Positions 1 to 11,400 of a stretch of DNA of 64,000 nucleotides are shown here, piece after piece. The stretch covers positions 443,053,502-443,117,501 of the forward strand of contig OZ010794.1 of NCBI GenBank assembly GCA_963932465.1, given 5' to 3'. Made by a program: the position numbers and the translations under genes. Position 1 is the stretch's first letter. Each line of letters opens with the position of its first letter. The notes under the pieces are model-generated. The model worked only from the letters and a program-made list of their open reading frames with translations. It did not search any database and was not told where the DNA came from. Source of the stretch: Maratus speciosus. Lineage: Eukaryota > Arthropoda > Arachnida > Araneae > Salticidae.

Positions 1-1029
1 TAGGAAAACAAAAATAGTTACTCAACTTTGTTCGAAACCTTTTCCAAAAGTGAAAGTATCCTAAAATAATTTTTAAAAAACTGCAAGTGAAATTGAAAAA
101 TTAAAAAACAGCCTTTGTAGTGATCGATATTAGCTATCCAATACAAAAAAATCTAAAAATATTGAAATGCAAACTAAATATTAAACATAATTTCTCCCAT
201 AGAATTGACATTATTGAGGGGTATGTTCATATTACTTCGAAAAAAAATAATTTAAAAGTATGAAATTTCAAACAAGATATTAAAAAAGAAATTCTATAGG
301 ATTAACATTAGCAGGCAGGTGTTTTCGAATTGAAGAAATTAGAGGGAAAGCAAGAAAAATTGATTTTGTAGCAAGAGCAATACTGTTTTGTACAGGAAGG
401 GAAATATGTTTGAATTTGTTCTATCTTAAGGAAAGTAAATATGCTCATTAGATACCAATTGTGATACATTACTTTCTGCTTCTAGCCATAAAAAAATGAA
501 AAAAATCTTAACAATTTATTTACCTGTGCAATTTTTAGATTAAACTTGCATAATTTTAATGATTACAAATAATTAGAGATTTATTAACCCTTAAATGCAG
601 ATCCTAACCTAGGAGTTACATGATTTTATTTTGCCATTTGACGCTTTCTATTCTGTTGGTCTTTTGGTAAACTATTATGTGTTACTTACATGTGATAACG
701 TGCATTTAAGGTCATGAAGTCTGTTTTTGTTCTGATTTTTTATCACAGGGACATTATAACATCTTTTGTTGATACTGCTTGCAATGTGTTCCATTGGCAT
801 TTTCCCTCTATTTTTATAAGTTAACTGTTAAAAGCATTATAAAGTTATTATATCGTTGAGTAGTTGTTATTGTGCAGTGTAAACACTTTAAAGTAAGTAT
901 ATAAATTTTAAATTAGCATTTTTTTAGCATTTTTTGTTATGTAAGTCAGGAGTGACATTATGTCCCACAGAAACATAAACAAATTTTTTCACTATTTTTC
1001 TACTGGGTAATTAACAGTAAATCATTAAA
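1..1029. other. Intronic or upstream sequence, no gene seen
   Basis: AT-rich sequence with stops in all frames. It presumably belongs to the intron preceding the exon at 2259, or to 5' flank if that intron is short. No exon could be supported here. Confidence 0.6.
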
Positions 1030-1815
1030 CAGGGTTCATACTCATCAGGGGATTATGGGATTCCTGGGATAATCAGGGGATAAATTTTGTCCCTAAAAAA
1101 TCAGGGGAATCTTAGGGGATAGTGCAAAAAATTCCCCAAACCTGGAAAAACCTGGCAAAATGATTGGTTACTCTGGGAAATTGAGGACAATCGCTGCTGT
1201 TTGCGTGTTTAGTGTGGTCTTAATGAAATCAAACTAAGACCTTTCTTCTAACATCGTGATACATAGAATTGGAAATTAACCACTCCCTCTTACAGATTAG
1301 AAAACATGTGTTATATTTAATCTGTACTACTTCTAGCGTCTGGCGACATCCATTCAGTCACTAGACATTACTTCTAACATCGTGAGGTTTGAAAACTGTT
1401 AAAGAAGAACTTAAGAAAAATAAAGGACATTTTAAAATTTATATTGACACTTGAGCCTTCATATTATTCATAATGCTTTTCAAAGAGGTAATAAAATCCC
1501 TAAGTGAAAATTAAATTCTTACAGCAATCTAGCAAGTTTTTTAAGGAGAGCCCCACAAGTCTTGCAGACTTCATCTCTGTTGGTACACAAATTAATGTTT
1601 TTCCTTTAAAGTTCTGTTCATATTGTTTATATAGGTGATATATAAACTGTATTTTTGAGATTATCCCGTTTGTATTTTTTTAAAGGAGTGGGGAGGGGGG
1701 GGGCAAGGGGGTCGTGATACTGGTTTAAAAAATGTCATTAATTGTTGACATGGAAAAATTATGCACCCCTGAAAATACATCAGGGGATTCTCAGGGGATT
1801 TTTTCTTGGAAAATG
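1030..1815. mobile_element. Non-autonomous DNA element with 18-bp terminal inverted repeats (CAGGGTTCATACTCAT)
   Basis: CAGGGTTCATACTCAT at 1030-1045 recurs inverted near 1800-1815. CAGGGGATT-type motifs repeat just inside both ends (1046-1110 and 1782-1800). TTAA occurs at each flank, with one extra A on the left, but no longer target duplication is visible. There is no transposase frame, so this is a MITE-like derivative about 0.79 kb long. The CAGGG terminus resembles hAT ends, but the family is not settled. Confidence 0.65.
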
Positions 1816-2258
1816 AGTATGAACCCTGTTAAATAAGAGTTTTTTTTAATCATGCAACAATCTATTTGCAGTTTATCATATCCTTATGCAAATAGGTTTC
1901 AAGAATGTATTTATGCAGTTTATACCCCACAGTTTTAATGTATTTATGAAGTTGTATTTAGAATTTATTGATCTATCTATCTAACTCTGCTAAATAATTC
2001 TTTTGATATTATTTTATTAAAGCTAGGTTTTTGACACGATGGTCGTTTAAACCATCGCATGTCAAAAACTTGCTAACAACTCAGTAAGTTACAAAATGTT
2101 TTTGTGTATTAAAGTTTTCTTTGTATGAGCTATGCTCAAAAAGAATTTCAAATAAAGATGATTGTTATAAAAGAATTGAAAAAAACTTTCACAGTGCAAC
2201 TTGTTTTTTGTGGATAATTGTTTGATTGTATTGTATTACTATTATTTTATTAATATAG
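1816..2258. other. Intron sequence with an imperfect hairpin at 2022-2076
   Basis: The only structure seen is a foldback around GTTTTTGACA / TGTCAAAAAC with a short AT-rich loop near 2046-2050. The rest is unremarkable intron leading to the acceptor at 2257-2258. Confidence 0.5.
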
Positions 2259-2450
2259 CCTGGATCAAAAAGAAAGTCAGCTGAAATTATAAGGATAGCT
2301 CCAACGAAAGAAAATAGTAATGAAGAAGTTTCTGAAAATAATGAAACAATTGTTCCTATGGTTGAAGAGCTCCATATAGATGATCAAAGAACATTGGAAA
2401 TGGTTGCCCAGTTTGCTGAACAAGCAGCTAAAGCATCACAGAATAGTAAT
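2259..2450 (+). CDS. CTCF: CTCF exon A (N-terminal region, first exon visible)
   Basis: The acceptor AG at 2257-2258 and donor GTAAGT at 2451 bound 64 codons in phase 0, the only open frame of the three. The encoded part is charged ([11 protein letters not shown], then [20 protein letters not shown]) and has no finger, as expected for the poorly conserved CTCF N-terminus. It joins in frame to the exon at 20279. There is no start codon at its 5' end, so an upstream exon must lie outside the window or remain unrecognised in bases 1-2258. Confidence 0.8.
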
Positions 2451-5400
2451 GTAAGTACTATTTATAAAGTGTGTTGATTTATCTTAAATATAAATACTGT
2501 GTGTCTTATTTATCCATAATTTACATTTATAACAGGTATCGGAAGAGAGTGTATATATTCTAATATTTTTTCTTGTTACATATTTGTAAATAACATAAAA
2601 CATTGTCATATTGTGTCAGTGATTAAATCGTGATTTTAATCAACTGATTTTTAAAAAAATGCATTGATTAAAATCATAAATTTTCTAAATCTTTAACAGG
2701 ACATAAAAGATATTGAAATCTAAGATGAACATAATGTGGAAACTTTCTATAGGTATTTTGACTAAAAATATATGCAGTCGAACCTCGCTATCCCGACACT
2801 CTAATGCCCAGAAATAAATGTCATAAACGGAATGTCGTGGTAACCAGAGTAGGAGAAAAATATGTTTATAAAAAGCTGTATTTTTACTTAATTTCAAACA
2901 ATTTTAAATTTAACTGTTCTTGTAGTTTTAAGCAATAAAACATTATTATTAAACAAAATAAACACAAAAACAAAATTGAAAAGAATAAAAATCAAATTTA
3001 TGATGACTTGTTTGTTTATTTTTACATGAAATATTGATCCATTAAGGTTTGCTTACCCCTAGATGTGCTTCCTACAATTATTTTTTCAATATTATGCAAT
3101 GAATTGTAATTAATATTCATTGTTTCAGAAACGAATGTTAGATAATTTCTGATCGTTTCAATGAAATGCAATGCTTCGGTTTTTGTCGGTTGAAAAACGG
3201 CGTATAACCACAAGAAAGCACCATTTATTCTGATAAAGGATTTAATTAAAATTTCTTCTTTATCTCAATGGATATTTTAGACATTTTTGTGAAAAGTTTG
3301 ACTAAGGTATTTTTCACTGTTTAATTTCCGTGCTTATAGATGGATTATGTAAAATGGGCAATTTTCCTAAACCGTCGTGATATCTGGAGTTGAAAATTAT
3401 TCAACGATGTAAAATCCAGAGTTTATTTACATTAAAATCATATACAGGATACCAGAACATTGAAAAACTGACGTGATAAGCGGAACGACGTGTAAACCAG
3501 GTGTTGGGATAACGAGGTCTGACTGTATATATATATATAAAAAAAATTAATAATAATAATTTTCTTTAAGGTTTGTAAAAAATTAAGTGCAGTAAGTTGG
3601 TAAAAACAAGTTTTTATCTGGCATAAAAAACATTTCATTTAAATCTAATATGATTTGCAATGTCATAATTTTCTTTAAGTAATCTAATTAATCATTCTTT
3701 CATATTAAATAAGCATAGGAAGTTTAATAAATTTCTCCAAATAAAAGAATAAATAGTCAGTATCTTATTTTCTCTTTATATATGAGGACGCAAGTTTCAA
3801 AACTCGCCTTATATCCATAAAATCAAATTTTGGGAAATTGTGAAAACCTCTAACTGCGACCCTGTGCATCAAATATCTCCAATGTTTTTTTTATACAATT
3901 GGAAAAAATTTCGGGTAAGAATAGTTTTGTTGTCAAACTATGGATAAGAAGAGTTTTGATGCCAATTTCTTTAAAAAATGCATCGTTAACAAGTTAGCTG
4001 AAAGAAATCAGTAGTTTCTATTTTTGATCACTGGATGATAATATTTTGGATTTAAAATAATTTTTATGACAACAAATAAGTATGATTAAAATTCAGTATT
4101 ACATTTTATTATGAAAAAGCAAACTTATAAATAATAAAATAAAATTTAACCTAAATGTGTTATGATTAAGATAACTTAGTTATCTTAAACAAAAGAATGT
4201 AATATAATGTAATCTATATAACATATAATATAATCTAGATAACATGTAATATTATATATATCTCTCTATATAATATAATATAACTAGTTGACCCACCCAG
4301 CATTGCCCGGACCCGTGATAACAATATTAAATGAACCTGAAATTTGTATGATTTTATCTCTAACTCTATTTAGTCTAAAGTACGTACCAGCTGACAGTGT
4401 GAAAAATCGCTTGAAAAAAATCTGATATTTAGCGGTTAAAAGGCTTAAAAAAACACTGTAACAGGAAACAGGGGATATATGTCCGACTACTGATGTTAAT
4501 ATTTAACAGTAAAAATCACTATTAAGCCACGTAACTATTTATGTTTTTTTCACATCGAAATCCTGAGTGAAATATTTTGATTTTTAAGCTTATTATATCA
4601 CCCTTAAATACGTCAATGAAATCAATATTCGATCATTAGCTAAAAGGTTAGTATATAATATTTTAATTTCAGAGCTATTGTACAAAATTAAGTAGGTGTA
4701 TTTTTAAAGAAAGCATATGTAATGTTCACCCTGTTGATAAAATCCTAACTGTAACCTAATTGTAACATAACTGTAACTTAACCATAACCTAACTGTATCC
4801 AAAGCGAAACTTAAATGTAACCTAACTCTAGCCTAATCGCAACTTAAATGTAACCTAACTAATCTAAGTGTAACCTGACCTTAACCAAACTGTAACTTAA
4901 CACTAACTATAACCTAATTGTCCTAACCGTGCATGTGCTGCAAAGTATGTTAGTTCCACATTCCACCACCATGGGGTACATTAAGTTTTATACGAACAAC
5001 CGACACGGGACATCGCCGCTGCAACTGGGTATAGCAGGCGTGCTACGCATGCTTTGCAAAATCTTCTAGTTTCACTTTCCACCACCTCTTACGTAAACAA
5101 ACCTATATCCAAACAAAACTCTGATTTTCAACCTATCCTTAGTTATGTTACTCAACGGGGTGGGGACACAAATAAGAATTTAAGTATGATAAATTTGCTG
5201 AAATTTTTATTCGGAAATAATGGTAACCATCACTCATTTAAGAGTCCAATATGATCTATAAGAACCTCCAACATGGCTGGCTGCTGTATGCTTCACCGTA
5301 TAGCAGGCGTTCTGTGCAGGCTCCGTAAAATATGTTAATTCCACTTTCTGCCTCCAGGGGGCGCACTCTGTTCTTAAAAAACCTACATCAGAACGAAACT

Positions 5401-8400
5401 CCGTTATTATACCTACTAGCTGGCTTCACCCGCTAGCGGGCCCCTCCTTTTCATGAACCCCTCGTTTTCATGAGCCCCTCCTCTTAATGAACTTACTTTT
5501 TTATAAAATCTCGAAGCGAACGAACCTCGACCCGGGTCCCCGCTGCCTACGGCACCGTATAGCGGTCGTGCTGCGCACGCACTGCAAACTCTTTTTAAAA
5601 AGCCTTTCGATATAACAAAAGTTGAACCTGTTCCTCGCTGCCTACGGCACCTTATAGCAGGCGTGCTGCGCACGCACTGCAAACTCTTTTTAAAAAGCCT
5701 ATCGCGCTCGAACGAAAGTCGAACCTTGTCCCCGCTGCCTACGGCACCGTATAGCAGGCATGTGCAAAATCTTTAAAAGAGCCTATCGCACTCGAACGAA
5801 AGTCGAACCGGGTTCCCGCTGCCTTCGGCACCGCATAGCAGGCATGCTGCGCACGCACTGCAAACTCTTTTAAAAAAACCTTTCGCTATAACGAAAGTCG
5901 AACCTGGTCCTCGCTGCTTACGGCACCGTGTAGCAGGCGTGCTGCGCATGCACTGCAAACTCTTTTTTAAAAGACTTTCGCGCTCGAACGAAAGTCGAAC
6001 CGGTTACCCGCAGCCTACGGCACCTTATAGCAAAATCTTGTAAAAAAGGCAATCTCGCTCGAACGAACCTCGAACCGGGTCTTCGCTGAATTTCGTTAAA
6101 TTTAGATTTGACAAAATCGCCTTATGTTAGTTCCACATTCTACCACCAGGGAGCGCACTCTATTCATAACAAAACTGTATCGGAATGAAAGTCCGTTAAA
6201 CAACGTATCAGTAGATATGTTAAACAGATCGCCTTGTTAGATTGCCTAAGTTTAACAAAATCGCGTTATGTTAGTTCCGCATTCTACCACCAGGGAGCGC
6301 ACTGTATTCTTAACAAAAACATATCTGAACGAAACGCCTTCACTCAACCTTTCCGTAGATACATGGTTGGGGATGGTGGCGGTCTTAACCAAGAATTCTG
6401 TTAGTTCCACATTCCACCACCAGGGAGCGCACACTATTCATAACAAAACTGTGTCGGAAGGAAAGTCCGTTAAACCACCTATCAGTAGATATGTTACTCG
6501 AGGTGGTGACAGTCTTAAGCAAGAATTTAAGATATTTGCACAAATTACTATTCGGAAATAGTGGTAACTAAACATTTGACATTTTTTTATTTAATAAGTA
6601 GCATATATCTCAATGTGTTTTGAACTATCTTAAATTTTCAAGCAGATCGCCTTTTTAGATTTCCTAATTTTAACAAAATCGCTTTATGTTAGTTCCGAAT
6701 TCCACCACCAGGGAGCGCACTGTATTCTTCAGAAAAACATATCTGAACGAAACTGTGTTGGAGCGGTCGAAGCACGCTAGTCTTTGTCATAATAATATCT
6801 GTAATGCGAATAGGTTTTCTAAAATAAAATATTTCGTGGTTAAAAAAGCATGCGTCTCCATTTTAATCTCTGCATTATATAGAAATGGAGCAGATTAATT
6901 AAATAATAATTAATATCTCAGCTTCTAATTAACCAATCTCTTTGAACTGGGTATGTATGAAATCTGCGACAGATGTCCCGTCCGGTTGTCAAAAAATTTT
7001 ATCAAAAAATTTAATATTTAAAAAGTTTAAATTTCGTATTAAATTATTGTAGTATCCAAAACCGCAAAGCGCCATGATGTCTACAACTGCTTCTCGGAAA
7101 AATGAAATCTCTTTTCATTGTCTTTTCAAATTAAGAAATTAAAAAATTTAATCGATCGATTTTTAGTGGATTTTTTGCGTTATACCCAACGCAGAAACTT
7201 GAAATTTATACCAAAATAAAGTAGATTTTTTTTCGCGTGTTTCTATACCTTTTACGAATTTCTAGGATCATTAGTTCGGGAGATTCGAATTGGCTTTTTA
7301 AATGTCTACTACATTTTCATCATCTCGGCAACCGCTAGCCTTGCAGATAAAATCGGGGTGCAGGTTTCGTCAATCCTCCAATGGTAGTGCTCCGAAAGCT
7401 AGCCTGGCAAAGAAAGTCCCATTGTAGTCAGGATTGCTGATTTTGGATAAAAAGATTCAATTTTGAAAGGTTTTTCCTTCGACAATGAGTCGTTAATTAG
7501 CTAATTGCGTCCGTAATTACGGCGGGATTTTCTTGAAACCGCAAACACCGGGTGTCCGAGAAAACGGCGGTGCGAATCGACATATCATAAGACGCTCTGC
7601 GTGGCCCGGGAGCGAAGGAGTTCTGGTCACAAGGGCGAATGTTACACACATACATACAGACAGACAGACAGACGTTTACGGACATTAATAGTATTGATTT
7701 GTAGATATATTAGTCGAGGAAGTAGGGGAGTGATATAAAAATTTAAGAAATTTGCGGAAAATTACTATTTGGAAATAACCACTAATCATAAATCAAAGGT
7801 GCAGTAAATTCTGTACGAACATCCGACATGGGTTCCCACTGCCTGCGGCGCTGTTTAGCAGGTGGGTGATAAATTCGGAACATTTTGCTGTATTTAAAAA
7901 ACAAAAATGAGCAATTAAAAAGTCTTTAAAAAACACTTCTGAAAAAAAATATGATTAACAGTATCAAAAATGAGAATTTAAATTCTATTAAAATTGTTGC
8001 TTCTCGCTACAGCAGCAGAAAGCATTAGAATGCAAGGGCTTATTGTTACCAATTTCTAGTGATAAAAGAGCCAGTAAGGAGTATTCTAATCTTTTATTTA
8101 ACGTTTAAAAACCACATTTCTAGCTATCTCAATAGATCAGTATCAAACAGGAACGTACAATTTTCCATAAACAAACCAAAATCACCAATTTTTTAGCAGA
8201 TATCGCTCAACCAATCAAAGTAGAGAAAAAACAGAAAACAGAGTGGCAAACAAAAAGCCTGCCATGTTGTCAAGTTGATTGCTAGGTTGTGACGTCATTT
8301 GAAACTAATCTATTCTCTTAAACGTTCATTATTATTAAATATGTTTTCAAATCATGTGTTTCACCTTCATGCTAAAATTTAATGTTTAGTTTAAAAAAAA

Positions 8401-11400
8401 GTCACCCTTGAAACATTAAGCACTGAAATTGGTTTATTTAATGAAGGATATTCCACCTACGTTATGATCACGTGGCCAAGGTAAAAACTTCTAGTGTAAA
8501 AAAGGGAAGGCTCCGTAGACGTAATGAAAAACCCTCGGCAGCCAGTGAAACAGTTCATGCGGAAAGCAGTAGTTGCCTCCCTTCTTATCAGTTAAAAGTT
8601 CTTTGGGTACCAGTATCACGTTTACCAGTACCAGTATACATATTACCAGTATCACGTGACTTTTTTCAGCCTCAAACCCAGATTTGGAATAAAGTCCATT
8701 GTATCCCGGTTTACTTAATTATTTCTGCGAAACCTTTATACAACCAACCAACCGAAAGCAAGCGGAAAGAAAGAAACGTATTTTGGATGAGGTGAGGCTT
8801 AATAAACCAACCAACCGAAAGTAAGCCGAGGGGAAAAAAGGCATATTTCTAATGAGAGTGATGCCCGAATATAAATTAATTACTCAGCTAATAATTAGAA
8901 TATCAAAATTTTGAGGACCAGGTGCATTAGTAGAGGCCTTGGACTCTCTTCACAAAAATTTTGAACCTCATACGTGCCGTAGATTTTGCTAGCCATCGCC
9001 GACACACACACAGAACGATCTGTTCTTTTATTAGTATAGATTTTCTTTAAAAAGATTTTTAAAAATGTAAAATCAATTTATCAAGTTCTTCTTCTGGAAT
9101 ATCGTCATTGTCCTCCTCGAATTTTTCCTCCTGTTCTGGTTTTTTAAACAATATTTTTATAGAAAGTAAGGTTCTCCAATTCTGACCAGTTTTCATCAAA
9201 ACGTTTCTTTAACAATATGTCGACATCCTTAAGTTTTTCTTGCTTTACTGTTGCAGAACATGACAGCTGCTTGAGATTCATGAATCTTAAACTTTTTCCT
9301 CTCTTCGTCAATGGTTTGAAAAAGCTTGCATATGTTGTGAGATGAAATCTCACAGTGTTAATCATGTTACTTTTTTATTTCTTTTGGCCTTATACATCGA
9401 TGTTCTTTAAACTTAAATTCATATTTATTTTTGCACGGGCGATTCGTTTCGACCGCAGATCGGCAAGTTCTCTGATGTTCCGCAGCGCCTGGCATGGGGT
9501 GCTTCTCCTTTGAGTTTTGTACGATTGTGATGACGTCATCGGAGCAAGTCTCTCACAGCATATGCATTGAATGGGTGTCTATCTTTTGGAGGTGTGTCTA
9601 ATCGCCGAGCATACAACAAATAAAAACAAAACTTTTTAAATGTGTTCTTTTGGATTTGTTTATTAACACATTACCTAATATTTTAAATTCTCTAATAGAT
9701 TTAAATCTTTTCTTTCAGTAACTTTTGAAGTCCCCGTATTCTTACTATAAATTAAAAATTCCGTTAATTTTAAATCAGAATCTGTTTTGTTGGTGATCTG
9801 TCATGACTTAGTTTTTGTTTTAAAAGATCGCGGGCTTCGGCTCCGGTCTGTGTCTGCTGATGGATGTGGAATCCGGTAAAAAGCTTCCGAAAACGATGTC
9901 TACAATTTTAACAACTCCTGTTAAATTATTTCTTGATACCGTGGAAAAGATTTTAATTACGTTTCTCCTCAATACTAAATTTGATTTATGCTGCACTTTA
10001 ATTTTTAAAAGAAATATCTATCTTCAAGTGGAGTAGATGCTTTTATTGGCAAAAATTAATTTATGAACGGTGACCAACAGGAAGCCTTTTCTTCTCTTCT
10101 AAAAAGATGGAATAAACATTTAATTTATATCGTTATCAAGTCTCCTCTTCATTTATTTTACAGAGGACACAATCCAAGTAAGAAGTTTCATTTATTTCTA
10201 TTTTTTTTACAATTGCTGACCTCAAAGAACGGAGGGTTTTATTGCAAATATTACACAACGCATGTTAATAAAAAGAACTTCAAACTAAATTATACCTTCA
10301 AATTAACGGCGCATTATTAGTAATACCACATATATTTTGTACTGGGCCTCACCTTTAATGAGGACAACTCCTCTCTCTAAGAAGGTGATGCGTTTTGCAG
10401 GATTAAACTGGAAATTGCAGCTGGTTGGAAAGTTTTAGGGTAGAAGCCACCACTGATTTGAAATCATAAATGGGAACTTTTTGGCTTACATTTCATACCC
10501 TGTAATATTGCTTTTAGATTAATACTATACAAATACAGTACTATAAAAGTTAGAATGTAATAATTATGTAACTGTTAACTAAAAGAAATCGGCTTTTGGA
10601 TAAATGTTTTAAATTGGCTTTTGGCTTAGCAAAAATCCGATAGCATCAACATCTACTCTACGAAATGGTGAGTTCCCTCAAATATTTTTTTTTCTAACTA
10701 CAGCACTGATTATACGTAAGACACATGGTGAATCTTATTTTAAATTTGTATGAATAGAACTGATAAAAACGTTAAACGAAAATAGCAACAGGTCGCATAG
10801 GAATGCAGGAAAATTACTGTGATAGTAGTTGATAAGTTTGCCGTACGCTGGCCTACGCATGCACAGGGATAAAGATAGTTTTGTTTCCAACTCCTTAGTG
10901 GATAAGGCAAGTTTTGAAAGTAAACCAATCTTTTACAAAGCCAGAAATACAGGATAAAATTAATTTTTTCCCAGACTGTAGTATTTTTTCAATGCAAGTT
11001 TACCAATAGATTAGATTGATAGAGAAAACTCGATTTTTTAAATTTTGGATAAGGCGAGTTTTGAAACTTACGTCCACATATATAATAGCGCTAAGTGTAT
11101 AGCATTTCCGGAGTAAAGTCATCCGGATCCCGAAAACCACTTCACTTTTTCATGTTCAATTCGGCCATTTTTATTCAAAATTATTTTTTCGAATAAAATT
11201 TCATAAAAGTTACATTTTTACAAAGATTTCAAAATAAATTAACATTTGAGAGATGATTTACATTCAGTTATGTATATATTCTAAGATGACTTCAGTTGAA
11301 ATTAGATTGGCAGCTCAATCTCTCCCCCTATGAAAGTAAACAAACAATTGATTCATTCGTCTGGAACTTTTAAAATATTAAAACATGAAGGTAATTGTTT

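Larger units (their letters stand above)
5335..6770. repeat. Dispersed repeat copies carrying a CTCF-consensus-like motif
   Basis: A unit of about 65 bp recurs at 5335, 6127, 6270, 6400 and 6688. It contains TGTTAGTTCCACATTC, then CCACCAGGGAGCGCACT, then TATTCTTAACAAAAC and GAACGAAACTCCGTT. A decayed copy lies at about 59668-59740, and two older ones near 4950 and 5065. Its spread inside and outside the gene suggests a mobile or satellite-like family. Confidence 0.75.

Noticed and set aside
4740..4925. Telomeric TTAGG/CCTAA array
   Set aside because: Units are irregular and contain extra TGTA; no perfect CCTAA run exists, so it is not a telomere.
5416..5958. Cys/Ala-rich minus-strand frames at 5.4-5.96 kb
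   Set aside because: Translations of the 95-bp tandem repeat; the same peptide recurs with each unit.
8472..8795. 107-codon plus-strand gene
   Set aside because: Basic, low-similarity text inside a dispersed-repeat block, with short ACCAGTA repeats; no splice or family support.
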